DNA of 64,000 nucleotides. It comes from Devosia naphthalenivorans (lineage in GTDB: Bacteria; Pseudomonadota; Alphaproteobacteria; Rhizobiales; Devosiaceae). The DNA is taken from positions 1-64,000 of the forward strand of contig NZ_PYVW01000009.1 in assembly GCF_003056355.1 (NCBI RefSeq), written 5' to 3'. The notes under the pieces were generated by a model. It did not search any database. It was not told where the DNA came from and saw only the letters and a list, made by a program, of their open reading frames with translations. The position numbers and the translations under genes are program-made. Position 1 is the stretch's first letter; each line of letters starts with the position of its first letter. This document shows positions 17,619 through 27,265 of the stretch, piece by piece.

Positions 17619-17660
17619 GTTCCAGGCGCAGACACCGCGATCAAGTTCCACCCACGGTAT

Positions 17661-17735
17661 CATTCCCGCGAAAGCGGGAACCTCCGTTTCTCTTTCGGTG
17701 GTCCCTAAACAGGTGTTCCCGCTTTCGCGGGAATG
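17661..17735. repeat. Palindromic repeat pair (TTCCCGCGAAAGCGGGAA family) before tyrS
   Basis: The arms at 17661-17681 and 17715-17735 are perfect 21-base reverse complements separated by 33 bases. This is the same family as at 11.7 kb and lies 35 bases upstream of the tyrS start. Confidence 0.88.
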
Positions 17736-17770
17736 ACCCTGTGGTGGGACTCACGTTTGGATCGCACTCC

Positions 17771-19021
17771 ATGACCAAGTTCAAATCCGATTTCCTGCGC
17801 GTTCTGGACGAGCGCGGCTTCATCCACCAGATCTCCGACCCCGAAGGGCTCGATGCACTCGCCCTCAAGGGACCGATCAGCGGCTATGTCGGCTATGACG
17901 CCACGGCGACGTCGATCCATATCGGCAACCTGATCAGCGTCACCATGCTCTATTGGCTGCAGGAAACCGGCCACAAGGCGATCAGCCTGATGGGCGGCGG
18001 TACCTCGATGGTGGGCGATCCTTCGTTCCGCGACGATCAGCGCAAGCTGCTGACCGTGGAGCAGATCGCGACCAATATCGAGAGCATCAAGAAGGTCTAC
18101 GGCAATATCCTCAACTATGAAGGCTCCAACCCTGCCATCATGGTGAACAATGCCGATTGGCTGCTGAAGCTGAATTATGTCGAGTTCCTGCGCGATGTGG
18201 GCCGGCACTTCTCGGTCAACCGGATGCTCAGCTTTGATTCGGTGAAGCTGCGGCTCGACCGCGAGCAGTCGCTGAGCTTCCTCGAATTCAACTACATGAT
18301 CATGCAGGGCTATGATTTCACCGAGCTCAACCGGCGCTATGGCACCGTGTTGCAGATGGGCGGCTCGGACCAGTGGGGCAACATCATCAATGGTGTCGAC
18401 CTCAACCACCGCATGGGTGGCGAGCAGCTTTATGCGCTGACCACGCCGCTGCTGACAAAGTCCAGCGGCGAGAAGATGGGCAAGTCAGCGTCGGGCGCCG
18501 TGTGGCTCAATGGCGACCTCTTTAGCCCCTATGATTTCTGGCAGTATTTCCGGAACACCGAGGACGCCGATGTCGGCAAGTTCCTCAAGATCTTCACCCG
18601 GCTGCCGCTGAGCGAGATAGCCAAGCTCGCAGCATTGGGTGGCAACGAGGTCAACGAGGCCAAGAAGGTGCTGGCAACTGAGGTCACCGCCATTGTGCAT
18701 GGCCGGGCGGCAGCAGAAGAGGCTGCCCATACGGCTCGTCAGACGTTTGAGTCGGGAGCAATCGATCTGTCCCTGCCGACCGCCACGGTTACGCATGCCG
18801 AACTTTCAGGCGGCGTTGGAATCCTGGCCGCACTGGTGACTGCCGGCTTGGCCGGTTCCAACGGCGAAGCGCGCCGGCACGTGCAATCCGGTGCTGTACG
18901 GGTGAACGATGCGGTTATCGAAGATGACAAACTCAGCCTAGGCGAAAACGCGCTGCTGTCAGAGGGCGTAATCAAGCTGTCCGTAGGCAAGAAGCGCCAC
19001 GCGCTAATCAAGCCGGTCTGA
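17771..19021 (+). CDS. tyrS: Tyrosyl-tRNA synthetase
   Basis: Class I aminoacyl-tRNA synthetase charging tRNA-Tyr. The 416-residue protein has a HIGH-type motif reading HIGN near residue 48, the tyrosine pocket [14 protein letters not shown] and GGSDQWGNI, and the KMSKS loop as KMGKS. A C-terminal S4 RNA-binding domain ([19 protein letters not shown]) follows. The ATG at 17771 is the first start after the palindromic repeat; the longer open frame only translates the repeat. Confidence 0.94.
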   Translation: MTKFKSDFLRVLDERGFIHQISDPEGLDALALKGPISGYVGYDATATSIHIGNLISVTMLYWLQETGHKAISLMGGGTSMVGDPSFRDDQRKLLTVEQIATNIESIKKVYGNILNYEGSNPAIMVNNADWLLKLNYVEFLRDVGRHFSVNRMLSFDSVKLRLDREQSLSFLEFNYMIMQGYDFTELNRRYGTVLQMGGSDQWGNIINGVDLNHRMGGEQLYALTTPLLTKSSGEKMGKSASGAVWLNGDLFSPYDFWQYFRNTEDADVGKFLKIFTRLPLSEIAKLAALGGNEVNEAKKVLATEVTAIVHGRAAAEEAAHTARQTFESGAIDLSLPTATVTHAELSGGVGILAALVTAGLAGSNGEARRHVQSGAVRVNDAVIEDDKLSLGENALLSEGVIKLSVGKKRHALIKPV

Positions 19022-19050
19022 TACCGGCCATTGGCTCTGGGGTGCCCAAG

Positions 19051-19147
19051 CCACCGTTGCTGCCCGCGGACTTGATCCGCGGGCCACTCCTAGCGCAGCA
19101 CAAGCGGCCAGAGACCCCCGGATCAAGTCCAGGGGAAGCAACAGTGG
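19051..19147. repeat. Long imperfect inverted repeat (GGACTTGATCC family) after tyrS
   Basis: The left arm at 19051-19086 (CCACCGTTGCTGCCCGCGGA...) pairs with the right arm at 19112-19147 over about 36 bases with few mismatches, around the core GGACTTGATCC. It may double as the transcription end of tyrS. It is a third repeat type, distinct from the other two. Confidence 0.8.
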
Positions 19148-19211
19148 TTGGGAGTAATCGGGGAGCTACAGCTAAGAGCGCGGCAATCAGAAGGCACTAC
19201 GCGCCCACGTG

Positions 19212-19529
19212 CTAGTGCCTCGTCACCTCGCTCAGCGCCGCGGCAATGTGTTCCCATTCAGAACTTACGCTTGCCGTTGCGCGACGCTTGTTGGCGCGGC
19301 GATACCAATAATCGGCATTGCCCATATCGGCTTCGATCCAGTGCATCAGGGCGTGGACCCAATCGAAAGCCTGAACGCCTTCCATAGCCTGCACGATGAC
19401 ATGGGCCTGCTCCCATTCGGGGCCAACTCGGAAATTTCCCTTCTTGAGCCACCAGAGTGCCTGCAGTGGCTTGCTCATGTCCTTGGGTGGTTCGGACCAG
19501 TCGAGTGAGGTGAAGATGTCAGAGGCCAT
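19212..19529 (-). CDS. Conserved hypothetical protein
   Basis: The product has 105 residues starting at an ATG at 19529 with AAGGG upstream. It is rich in tryptophan (LDWSEPP, ALWWLKKG, PEWEQAH, FDWVHALMHWIE, ADYWYRRA), with no signal peptide or membrane segment. The pattern HALMHWIEADMGNADYWYRRA suggests a small helical fold. I recognise it only as a Rhizobiales-type hypothetical. Its function is unknown. Confidence 0.75.
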   Translation of the reverse strand: MASDIFTSLDWSEPPKDMSKPLQALWWLKKGNFRVGPEWEQAHVIVQAMEGVQAFDWVHALMHWIEADMGNADYWYRRANKRRATASVSSEWEHIAAALSEVTRH

Positions 19530-19649
19530 CGGCAAAACCCTTGTAGGCCCGGACGCCGCCCGCGGCGAAGTCACTACCAATTTCAATTTGTGCATGGACG
19601 CCAGATAAGGCGGATCAGCGCCACGATCAAGTGGCGCTGAATGAGCCGG

Positions 19650-21134
19650 TCACCACCAGGGCTTGGGCGAGAAGTCCATATCGGCGTTGCGCTCGATAAC
19701 GCGAGCAGCGGCAAAGAGCGTTTCTTCATCGAACGGCTTGCCGATCAACTGCAAGCCCAGGGGAAGCCCCTGCCCGTCCTTGCCGGCGGGAACTGCGATG
19801 CCCGGCAGGCCCGCCATGTTCACGGTAACGGTGAAGATGTCGTTGAGATACATCGCCACAGGATCGGCCGCCAGAGCCTCGTCGCCGATGCCAAAAGCCG
19901 CCGAAGGCGTTGCCGGCGTCAGGATGGCGTCGACACCAGCATTGAATGCGTCTTCGAAGTCCTTCTTGATCAGCGTGCGTACCTTCTGTGCCTTGACGTA
20001 GTAGGCGTCGAAATAACCAGCGGAGAGCACATAGGTGCCGATCATGATGCGCCGCTTCACCTCACGGCCGAAACCGGCGGCGCGGGTGAGTTCGTACATG
20101 TCGGTGATGTCCTTGCCCGACACGCGAAGCCCGTACTTTACGCCATCATATCGAGCCAGGTTGGACGAAGCCTCTGCCGGTGCCACGATGTAGTAGGCGG
20201 GCAGCGCGTATTTCGTGTGCGGCAGGGAGATGTCCTTGACGGTCGCGCCTTCGGCTACCAGCCAATCAAGCCCCTGCTTCCAAAGCGTCTCGATTTCAGC
20301 CGGCATGCCCTCCATCCGGTACTCGCGCGGAATACCGATGGTGAGGCCCTTTACGCCCCGCTCGACGGCAGCGGCGAAATCGGGAACCGCCATGTCGACG
20401 CTGGTCGAATCCTTGGGATCAAACCCGGACATCGACGTCATCAGCAAGGCTGCGTCCTCTACGGTACGTGCGATCGGCCCCGCCTGGTCGAGCGAGGATG
20501 CAAAGGCCACCGTACCCCAACGCGAGCAGCGGCCATAGGTTGGCTTGATCCCTACAGTGCCGGTAAAGGCAGCTGGCTGGCGGATCGAACCACCGGTATC
20601 GGTGGCTGTCGCCCCCGCGCAGAGCCAAGCCGAAACAGCGGCCGCGGAACCGCCCGAGGAGCCACCGGGAACCAGATTGGCATTGCTGCCTTCAGCGCGG
20701 AACGGGCTGACGACCGGGCCATAATAGGAGGTCTCGCTGGATGATCCCATGGCGAACTCATCCATATTGAGCTTGCCGAGCATCACGGCGCCATCGCGCC
20801 AGAGATTGCTGGTGACCGTCGATTCGTATTCAGGTTTGAAGCCATCCAGAATGTGGCTGGCCGCCTGGGTGTGGACACCCTTGGTGGCGAACAGATCCTT
20901 GATGCCCAGCGGAATGCCCTCGAGCGAGCCGCCCTGTCCCTTTGCCAGCTTCCCGTCGCTGGCCTTGGCCATCTCAATCGCCTGGTCAGCGGTTACCGCG
21001 ACATAGGCATTCAAGCTCGGATTGGCTGCTTCAATAGCGCCGAGATAGGCGCTGGTGAGTTCGGTCGAGGTGAAGCTCTTGTCGACAAGCCCCTTGCGGG
21101 CGTCGGCCAGGCTCAGCTTTGTGAGGTCAGTCAA
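19650..21134 (-). CDS. gatA: Asp-tRNA(Asn)/Glu-tRNA(Gln) amidotransferase subunit A
   Basis: Amidase subunit that releases ammonia from glutamine for transamidation of misacylated tRNA. The 494-residue protein has the Ser-cisSer-Lys triad: lysine in [10 protein letters not shown] and serines in [15 protein letters not shown] and [10 protein letters not shown]. It lies downstream of gatC on the same strand, with an acetyltransferase gene between them. gatB is 8 kb away at 29.2-30.7 kb. Confidence 0.95.
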   Translation of the reverse strand: MTDLTKLSLADARKGLVDKSFTSTELTSAYLGAIEAANPSLNAYVAVTADQAIEMAKASDGKLAKGQGGSLEGIPLGIKDLFATKGVHTQAASHILDGFKPEYESTVTSNLWRDGAVMLGKLNMDEFAMGSSSETSYYGPVVSPFRAEGSNANLVPGGSSGGSAAAVSAWLCAGATATDTGGSIRQPAAFTGTVGIKPTYGRCSRWGTVAFASSLDQAGPIARTVEDAALLMTSMSGFDPKDSTSVDMAVPDFAAAVERGVKGLTIGIPREYRMEGMPAEIETLWKQGLDWLVAEGATVKDISLPHTKYALPAYYIVAPAEASSNLARYDGVKYGLRVSGKDITDMYELTRAAGFGREVKRRIMIGTYVLSAGYFDAYYVKAQKVRTLIKKDFEDAFNAGVDAILTPATPSAAFGIGDEALAADPVAMYLNDIFTVTVNMAGLPGIAVPAGKDGQGLPLGLQLIGKPFDEETLFAAARVIERNADMDFSPKPWW

Positions 21135-21195
21135 TGGAAATCTCGCTCAGATTGTGCAGCGGTAGCAGGTGCTTTCATCGGATTGATGGTCAGCG

Positions 21196-21678
21196 TCACG
21201 CCGGCTGCTCTGTTTGCAAAGGCAATTCGAAGAAGGCGGACCATTCGCTATCGGGGTAGTCGAGGAACGGTCCACGCGGCTTGAAGCCGCTACGGGTATA
21301 AAGCCGGTGGGCCTCGGCCATCCCGTCACCGGTACCGGTTTCCAGCATCAACATGGGCAGGTTCTTTTCACGGGCCAGAGCAACAATGGCCTGCAGAAGC
21401 GCCGATCCAACACGCTGACCGCGCGCTTGTGGATCGGTAAACATGCGCTTGACCTCGCCCAGTTCAGCCGAGTGGGCTTTTAGTGCGCCCATGCCAACGG
21501 CCTTGCCGGCTTCATCCCGTGCAACGAACAGCGTCGTATGCGGCTCGGCCATCTGCTCGACCGTCATCTTGAACTGGAATTCGAGCGGCGACAGCGGCAG
21601 CAGATGATCGTTCAGCTGCGCGACCAGCCCGCGCACGTCGTCCTGCAGGGGCGTTTCGATGGAAATGGAGACGGCCAA
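21196..21678 (-). CDS. GNAT-family N-acetyltransferase between gatC and gatA
   Basis: A 160-residue acyl-CoA-dependent acetyltransferase with the GNAT motif A region RMFTDPQARGQRVGSALL (the R/Q-x-x-G-x-G/A variant) and the C-terminal LYTRSGFKPRGPF. It starts at a TTG immediately after the gatC stop (TAA-TTG), using AAGGTGG in the gatC tail as ribosome site, so it is translationally coupled. The substrate is unknown. Its position inside gatC-gatA suggests co-expression with the amidotransferase, not necessarily a shared function. Confidence 0.88.
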   Translation of the reverse strand: MAVSISIETPLQDDVRGLVAQLNDHLLPLSPLEFQFKMTVEQMAEPHTTLFVARDEAGKAVGMGALKAHSAELGEVKRMFTDPQARGQRVGSALLQAIVALAREKNLPMLMLETGTGDGMAEAHRLYTRSGFKPRGPFLDYPDSEWSAFFELPLQTEQPA

Positions 21679-21966
21679 TTATTCGACCACCTTGGGCACC
21701 ATGAAGAAATTGTCTTCCGACAGTGGCGCATTGCTGACGATCTTTTCGGCAAAGCCACCATCGGTGATCAGGTCGTCCCGGCGGCGCAAGGTCATTGGCG
21801 TAACCGAAGTCATCGGCTCAACGCCTTCGACATTCACTTCCTGCAGCTGCTCGACGAAACCCAGAATGGCATTCAGCTCGCCCTGGTAGCTGGCGATCTC
21901 GTCTTCCTCGATGCGAATGCGGGCCAGGCGCGCCATGCGCTTCACGGTTGCGGCGTCGACAGACAT
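21679..21966 (-). CDS. gatC: Asp-tRNA(Asn)/Glu-tRNA(Gln) amidotransferase subunit C
   Basis: A 95-residue stabilising subunit that wraps the GatA-GatB interface. It has the family's [17 protein letters not shown] start, a helical first half, and the C-terminal [10 protein letters not shown] plus FFMVPKVVE ending. The ATG at 21966 follows GGAG at good spacing; the 19 residues of upstream open frame were dropped. It is the first gene of the gatC-GNAT-gatA unit. Confidence 0.93.
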   Translation of the reverse strand: MSVDAATVKRMARLARIRIEEDEIASYQGELNAILGFVEQLQEVNVEGVEPMTSVTPMTLRRRDDLITDGGFAEKIVSNAPLSEDNFFMVPKVVE

Positions 21967-22053
21967 GAGAAACTCCAGAAACAGCGGCTCGTTTGCGGAG
22001 GTTATTAGCAACCGCTCGTGCAAAAAGACAATGAAAATGGCTGATAAGCCGGA

Positions 22054-22578
22054 TTAGACTTCCAAAGCCATCCCCGCTTCAAGCGCTACAAGTCCCGAGC
22101 CGTCCAGATGATCCCGCAGACGCGGCACGGCATCATCGATAGCCGCTTCGTTGCCGGCCAGCGCCAGCAAGCGCGGGGACCTCTCATCGAGCAGCGCCCG
22201 ACCGAGATCAACCAATTGCCCACCGCCTCCGAAAAGCACCACGATTGCACCCTCGACCCAACGTCCAAGCGGCGGCACGCTGTGTGGAATTAGCAAAAGC
22301 GGCGCTTCGCCCAAAGCTTCGATCAGAATCGCGCCGGACTCATTTGACCAAGCATCTACTGAAGTTTCCTCAGTCTCATCCAGCAGACGACCAACCTTCC
22401 GGGGGCGCCAGTTGGAGAAGTCGACGGACCGAAGTTCCCCCGCCTTGATCACCCGATCAGCACCCGAAAGCAGTTCCGCCCTATCGACAGCCGCCGGCGC
22501 GCCATCCGGATCCACAACCAGAATCACCCCGCCGATATGCACCCGAACAGTCGTGCCGCCAAACCAGGTGAGTTTCAT
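22054..22578 (-). CDS. Degenerate metallo-beta-lactamase-like (UlaG-type) protein
   Basis: The 174-residue protein begins MKLTWFGGTTVRVHIGG followed by ILVVDP, which is the start of UlaG-type metallo-beta-lactamase-fold hydrolases. The zinc-binding HxHxDH motif that should follow is absent, and the later part has no histidine cluster. The fold may be kept without metal catalysis. It is divergent from ruvX, 51 bases away, with AGGA before its ATG. The function is unknown. Confidence 0.65.
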   Translation of the reverse strand: MKLTWFGGTTVRVHIGGVILVVDPDGAPAAVDRAELLSGADRVIKAGELRSVDFSNWRPRKVGRLLDETEETSVDAWSNESGAILIEALGEAPLLLIPHSVPPLGRWVEGAIVVLFGGGGQLVDLGRALLDERSPRLLALAGNEAAIDDAVPRLRDHLDGSGLVALEAGMALEV

Positions 22579-22629
22579 TGCTGCTTTCCTGTCGCCAAAC
22601 TGGCGCGTACCCTATAGGACGGCTTCATT

Positions 22630-23109
22630 GTGGCAAGCGAGCTCCCCGTGACAGACGACTACGCCAATCCTCTCGAGCTCATCCCGGCAACGGGGAAAAT
22701 CCTCGGCCTTGATCTGGGGACGAAAACCATCGGCGTGGCGGTGTGCGATGCCATGCGCTATTCGGCCAGCCCGCTGGAGACGATCAAGCGCACCAAGTTC
22801 ACCAAGGATGCCGAGCGAATCGATCAGCTCATTACCGAAAACCAGATCGTCGCCATCATTCTCGGCTTGCCACTGAACATGGATGGGTCTGAGGGGCCGC
22901 GGGTACAATCGACGCGCGCCTTCGCCCGCAGCCTTGCCCAACGCATCACCATCCCCATCGCGTTCTGGGACGAGCGGCTTTCGACTTCGGCCGTCACGCG
23001 AATGATGATCGAAGCAGATCTGCGCCGCGACCGACGAGCAGAGGTGGTGGACAAGCTGGCCGCCAGCTACATCCTGCAGGGTGCGCTGGACCGGTTACGC
23101 AGGGGATAA
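22630..23109 (+). CDS. ruvX: Putative pre-16S rRNA nuclease / Holliday junction resolvase-like YqgF
   Basis: The 159-residue RNase H-fold protein of the YqgF family is implicated in 16S rRNA 5'-end maturation and also named RuvX. The metal-site aspartate lies in GLDLGTKTIGVAVCD, with GLPLNMDGSEG, WDERLST and a C-terminal DKLAASYILQ block. The start is a GTG at 22630 with AGGA upstream; a second GTG six codons later is possible. It leads the group ruvX-pyrB-pyrC-like-plsY-dprA. Confidence 0.9.
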   Translation: MASELPVTDDYANPLELIPATGKILGLDLGTKTIGVAVCDAMRYSASPLETIKRTKFTKDAERIDQLITENQIVAIILGLPLNMDGSEGPRVQSTRAFARSLAQRITIPIAFWDERLSTSAVTRMMIEADLRRDRRAEVVDKLAASYILQGALDRLRRG

Positions 23110-23127
23110 TTCAACAAATTGTTGAAT
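23109..23127. promoter_or_regulatory. Perfect 19-bp palindrome between ruvX and pyrB
   Basis: ATTCAACAAATTGTTGAAT begins at the last base of the ruvX stop codon and ends 49 bases before the pyrB start. Nine-base arms around one central base look like a dimeric repressor operator. It overlaps a possible -35 (TTGTTG) followed 18 bases later by GATAGA. A terminator is less likely, because the stem is AT-rich and there is no U tract. Confidence 0.5.
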
Positions 23128-23176
23128 AGCGCCGGGTGCTCCGATAGACCGCAGCAAACGTCAGGGACGGGAGCGC

Positions 23177-24163
23177 ATGGCCCACACACGCGCGGCGACA
23201 GCCTCAACCACGCCTGCCGGTTCATCCGGCGATTTTCCACCCTTCAATCAGAAGCATCTGCTCTCCATTGCTGATCTGAAGCAGCACGAGATCATCGACC
23301 TGTTGGACCGGGCAGAGCGAATGGTTCCCGTCAGCCGGCAGGAGCGCAAGTCGCACCCTACCCTTTCGGGTAAGACGCAGATCAACCTGTTCTTCGAATC
23401 CTCCACGCGCACGCAGGGATCATTCGAGATCGCCGGCAAGCGGCTTGGCGCGCTGGTCATGAACATGTCGGTCAAGACCAGCTCCGTCAGCAAGGGCGAG
23501 ACGCTGATCGACACGGCGGCAACGCTCAATGCCATGCGCCCCGATGTCATCGTGGTGCGCCATTCGGCGGCAGGCGCGGTGGAACTGTTGAGCCAGAAGG
23601 TCGGCTGCTCGGTGATCAATGCCGGCGACGGTGCGCATGAGCATCCAACGCAGGCGCTGCTCGACGCCCTGACCATCCGCAACCACAAGGGCCGCATCTC
23701 AGGCCTGACCGTCGCCATTTGCGGAGACATCGCCAATTCGCGGGTGGTGCGCTCCAATTTGCTGTTGCTGGGCGCCTTGAATGTGCGCACGCGCGTCATC
23801 GCGCCCCGTAATCTGCTTCCCGCCGGCATCGAGCACCTCGCGACCGAAGTCTTCACCGACATGCGAACGGGCCTCAAGGACGTTGACGTGGTGATGATGC
23901 TGCGGCTGCAGCACGAGCGGGCCAACGGCAAGATGATCCCGTCCGTGCGCGAATATTACCGCTTCTATGGCCTCGACGCCGAAAAGCTGGCCTATGCCAA
24001 ACCGGACGCTATCGTTATGCACCCGGGTCCTATGAATCGGGGCGTCGAGATCGATCCCGCTATCGCTGACGGCCCCGCCTCGGTGATCACCGATCAGGTC
24101 GAGATGGGCGTTGCCGTGCGCATGGCGGTGCTTGATGCGCTGGTTTCGGGAGACGCCTCATGA
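23177..24163 (+). CDS. pyrB: Aspartate carbamoyltransferase catalytic subunit
   Basis: Second step of pyrimidine synthesis: carbamoyl phosphate plus aspartate gives carbamoyl-aspartate. The 328-residue protein has the carbamoyl-phosphate loop [20 protein letters not shown], and [11 protein letters not shown]. The first 25 residues are an Ala/Thr/Ser-rich extension. The stop overlaps the next gene by ATGA, so the two are co-translated. No pyrI follows. This fits the class of ATCases that assemble with an inactive dihydroorotase instead of a regulatory chain. Confidence 0.95.
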   Translation: MAHTRAATASTTPAGSSGDFPPFNQKHLLSIADLKQHEIIDLLDRAERMVPVSRQERKSHPTLSGKTQINLFFESSTRTQGSFEIAGKRLGALVMNMSVKTSSVSKGETLIDTAATLNAMRPDVIVVRHSAAGAVELLSQKVGCSVINAGDGAHEHPTQALLDALTIRNHKGRISGLTVAICGDIANSRVVRSNLLLLGALNVRTRVIAPRNLLPAGIEHLATEVFTDMRTGLKDVDVVMMLRLQHERANGKMIPSVREYYRFYGLDAEKLAYAKPDAIVMHPGPMNRGVEIDPAIADGPASVITDQVEMGVAVRMAVLDALVSGDAS

Positions 24164-25470
24164 GCCGGCCGCTGCTGATCGAGAATGCCCGGATCGTCGA
24201 TCCAGCTTCCGGCAAGGATGCGCCCGGCGCCGTGCTGGTGGTAGACGGCGTGATCGCCGAGGTAGCGTTTGGCGCACCGATTGGCGTTCCCGAGGGCGCC
24301 GAGGTCGTCGATGCCAAGGGGCTGATTCTCGCGCCCGGCCTGATCGACATGCGCGTATTCACCGGCGAGCCCGGCAAGGAATATCGCGAGTCGCTGCAAT
24401 CGGCCAGCGACGCGGCGGCAACCGGCGGCGTCACGAGCTTTGTGATGATGCCCGACACGACGCCGGTGGTGGACGACGGCGCACTGGTGGATTTCCTGAT
24501 CCGCCGCGCCAAGGCGACCAGCAAGGTCAATGTCCTCCCCGCGGCGGCGATGACCAAAGGGCTGGGCGGCCAGGAAATGACCGAGTTCGGCCTGTTGCAG
24601 GAGGCCGGTGCCGTTTGCCTCACCGATGGCCGGCAGTCGATCCAGTCCAGCTCCATGCTGCGTGCGGTGATGAGCTACGCGGCCAATTACGGCCTCACCG
24701 TCATGCACCACCTGTCGGACAAGAGCCTGACCGGCGACGGAGTAATGAACGAGGGGCTATTCGCAACGATCCTTGGGCTCAAAGGCATTCCGCGCGAAGC
24801 CGAGACCATTCCGCTGGCGCGGGACCTGCAACTGGCGGCGCTCACCGGGGTCAAGTATCACGCGGCGCAGATATCCTGTGAAGCCTCCATCGAACTCCTC
24901 GCCGCAGCCAAGAAGCGCAACCGCAACGTCACCGCTGGTGTGTCGATCAACAACCTGGCGCTGAACGAGAACGACATCGGCCGCTATCGCACCTTCTTCA
25001 AACTATCGACGCCGCTACGATCGGAATATGAGCGTCAGGCCGTCATCGAAGGACTGCGCAACGGCACGATCGACACCATCCATTCCGACCATGATCCGCA
25101 GGACACCGAGGTCAAGCGCCAGCCGTTCGCCGAAGCATCCGACGGCGCGATCGGACTGGAAACCCTGCTCGCCGCCGCGCTGCGGCTGGTTCATTCGGGC
25201 GATGTGGATATCCTCACCGTCTTGCGGGCAATGACCAGCCGGCCCGCCGAGATCCTGGGCCTGCCATCTGGCCGAATCGCGCAAGGCGCACCCGCCGACC
25301 TGATCCTGTTCGATCTGGACTATCCGTGGCACGTCAGCGAGTGGGAAATCCGCTCCCGGTCACGCAATACGAGCTTTGAAGGCGCGCGGCTTGCTGGCAA
25401 GGTGATGCGAACAATAGTGGGCGGCGAAACCGTTCACACCCATGCCGAGGAGAACCAGGGCCATGAGTGA
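24160..25470 (+). CDS. Dihydroorotase-like protein, probably catalytically inactive (PyrC-prime type)
   Basis: The 436-residue amidohydrolase-fold protein is aligned to dihydroorotase over its full length ([45 protein letters not shown]). The metal-binding HxH motif, normally DxHVHxREPG, reads [10 protein letters not shown] at 63-72, so both histidines and the arginine are lost. Later ligand positions are also off-consensus ([24 protein letters not shown]). Known inactive homologs in Pseudomonas form a dodecamer with ATCase and are needed for its activity. The ATGA overlap with pyrB supports that role here. A true dihydroorotase should exist elsewhere. Confidence 0.85.
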   Translation: MSRPLLIENARIVDPASGKDAPGAVLVVDGVIAEVAFGAPIGVPEGAEVVDAKGLILAPGLIDMRVFTGEPGKEYRESLQSASDAAATGGVTSFVMMPDTTPVVDDGALVDFLIRRAKATSKVNVLPAAAMTKGLGGQEMTEFGLLQEAGAVCLTDGRQSIQSSSMLRAVMSYAANYGLTVMHHLSDKSLTGDGVMNEGLFATILGLKGIPREAETIPLARDLQLAALTGVKYHAAQISCEASIELLAAAKKRNRNVTAGVSINNLALNENDIGRYRTFFKLSTPLRSEYERQAVIEGLRNGTIDTIHSDHDPQDTEVKRQPFAEASDGAIGLETLLAAALRLVHSGDVDILTVLRAMTSRPAEILGLPSGRIAQGAPADLILFDLDYPWHVSEWEIRSRSRNTSFEGARLAGKVMRTIVGGETVHTHAEENQGHE

Positions 25471-26143
25471 TTCGCTTGCGTCGATGTTTGCGCCCTGGTT
25501 GCTGGGCGGCTCGCTCGTTCCCGGCCTGATCATAACCGTGCTGATGGCATATCTGTTCGGGTCCATTCCCTTCGGCCTGCTGCTGACGCGCGCTGCCGGT
25601 CTTGGCGATATCCGCGCAGTGGGATCGGGCAATATCGGCGCGACCAATGTGCTGAGGACGGGCAACAAGGGCCTTGCCGCTGCAACTCTGGTGCTTGATG
25701 CGGGCAAGGCAGCAATTGCCGTGCTGGTGGCGCGGACCTTGCTGAACGATCCGAACATACCCGTTGGAGGCGTTGCCGCCCTGCCCCTCTACCTGGCGGC
25801 GATTGCAGCATTTCTTGGTCACTGCTTCCCCGTCTGGCTCAATTTCAAGGGCGGCAAGGGCGTTGCGGTAATGATCGGCGCGCTGCTGGCGCTGAGCTGG
25901 CCGGTCGCCCTGATCTTCTGCGCTGTCTGGCTGTTGATCGCCCTTACGCGAAAGATGTCTTCACTGGCCGCGTTGACCGCTGCTGCGACGGCACCGATCT
26001 TTGCCTATGTAGTCGTTGATGAATGGCTGGCGGCTGCTGTATCCGTGCTCGCCATCCTCGTATTCTTCCAGCACCGCAGCAATATCGCCCGGCTTCTGGC
26101 CGGCACGGAGCCAAAGATCGGCTCCGGCAAGAAAGCTTCATAG
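25463..26143 (+). CDS. plsY: Glycerol-3-phosphate acyltransferase PlsY
   Basis: An integral membrane enzyme that uses acyl-phosphate to make lysophosphatidic acid, the first committed phospholipid step. The 226-residue protein has several hydrophobic segments and the three PlsY motifs: GSIPFGLLLTR, GSGNIGATNVLR and NFKGGKGVAV. I chose the ATG at 25463, which overlaps the stop of the preceding gene and sits just after AGGG; an ATG seven codons upstream is also open. The stop is 30 bases before the dprA start. Confidence 0.93.
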   Translation: MSDSLASMFAPWLLGGSLVPGLIITVLMAYLFGSIPFGLLLTRAAGLGDIRAVGSGNIGATNVLRTGNKGLAAATLVLDAGKAAIAVLVARTLLNDPNIPVGGVAALPLYLAAIAAFLGHCFPVWLNFKGGKGVAVMIGALLALSWPVALIFCAVWLLIALTRKMSSLAALTAAATAPIFAYVVVDEWLAAAVSVLAILVFFQHRSNIARLLAGTEPKIGSGKKAS

Positions 26144-26173
26144 GCTTTGGCGCGCTGGGTTGAGGGTGAGCAT

Positions 26174-27265
26174 TTGTCGCCAGCAGAGCGCGTAGCCTGG
26201 CTGCGCCTCATCCGCTCGGACAATGTTGGGCCCGCCACCTTCCGGCAATTGCTCAATCGCTTCGAATCGGCCGAGGCAGCGCTGGATGCCCTGCCCGACC
26301 TGCTCAAGCGTACGGGCAAGCCACTGCGCATCGCCAGCCAGTCTGCGGCAGAAGACGAGATTGCGGGCCTCGTTCGTTATGGCGCCCGCCTCGTGGCAAG
26401 CGGTGAACCGGACTATCCCAACCTGCTGAAATACATCCCCGCCGCTCCGCCGATCATCACCATGGCTGGCGGTGAGAACCTCGACTGGCAACGTAGCGTC
26501 GGCATCGTCGGCGCGCGCAACGCGTCTTCCGCCGGAATCAAGATGACGCGCATGCTCGCAAGTGGGCTGGGCGAACGCGGTTACACGGTCGTCTCGGGCC
26601 TTGCCCGCGGCATCGACACAGCGGCGCATCGGGCGAGTCTCGCCACCGGAACGATTGCTGTTCTCGCAGGCGGGTTCGACAAGATCTACCCTGACGAAAA
26701 TATTCCGCTGGCACACGACATTCTGGATAGCGGCGGCGCCTTGCTGACTGAAATGCCGCTAGGCTGGGAACCGCGCGCTCGGGACTTCCCCCGGCGCAAC
26801 CGGCTGGTGTCTGGCCTTTCACTGGGCATTGTCGTGGTGGAAGCAGCCAAGCGGTCCGGCTCGTTGATCACGGCACGTCTGGCGCTGGAGCAGAATCGCG
26901 ATGTTTTCGCGGTGCCCGGCTCACCGCTCGATCCGCGGGCGGAAGGTGGCAATCTGCTGATCCAGCAGGGAGCCAAGCTGATTACCGGCGTCGAGGACAT
27001 CGTGGAAACACTCGGCAGCGCCGACCCTTCCCGAAGCGCCCTGTTTGATCGTGATTGGGAGCCCGACCTCACTCCCGAAGTCTCCATAAATGATGACGAC
27101 AAGTCACGGCTGCTGTCAGCGCTGAGCGCCACGCCGGTGGAGGTGGACGAACTCGTGCGGCAGTCCGGCCTTACTGCCTCGAGCATGCAGATGCTTCTGC
27201 TGGAGCTCGATCTGGCCGGACAGATCGAATGGTCCAGTGGGCAATTGGTGGCGCTGCGATACTAG
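26174..27265 (+). CDS. dprA: DNA-processing protein DprA
   Basis: Binds incoming single-stranded DNA and loads RecA during transformation; conserved also in species not known to be competent. The protein has an N-terminal SAM-like part (LSPAERVAWLRLIRSDNVGP), the Rossmann core with SVGIVGARNASSAG, SGLARGIDTAAHRASL and FPRRNRLVSGLS, and a C-terminal winged helix (LLSALSATPVEVDELVRQSGL). I favour the TTG at 26174 because GAGGGTGAG precedes it. Another TTG at 26147, three bases after the plsY stop, is in frame and cannot be excluded. Confidence 0.92.
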   Translation: MSPAERVAWLRLIRSDNVGPATFRQLLNRFESAEAALDALPDLLKRTGKPLRIASQSAAEDEIAGLVRYGARLVASGEPDYPNLLKYIPAAPPIITMAGGENLDWQRSVGIVGARNASSAGIKMTRMLASGLGERGYTVVSGLARGIDTAAHRASLATGTIAVLAGGFDKIYPDENIPLAHDILDSGGALLTEMPLGWEPRARDFPRRNRLVSGLSLGIVVVEAAKRSGSLITARLALEQNRDVFAVPGSPLDPRAEGGNLLIQQGAKLITGVEDIVETLGSADPSRSALFDRDWEPDLTPEVSINDDDKSRLLSALSATPVEVDELVRQSGLTASSMQMLLLELDLAGQIEWSSGQLVALRY

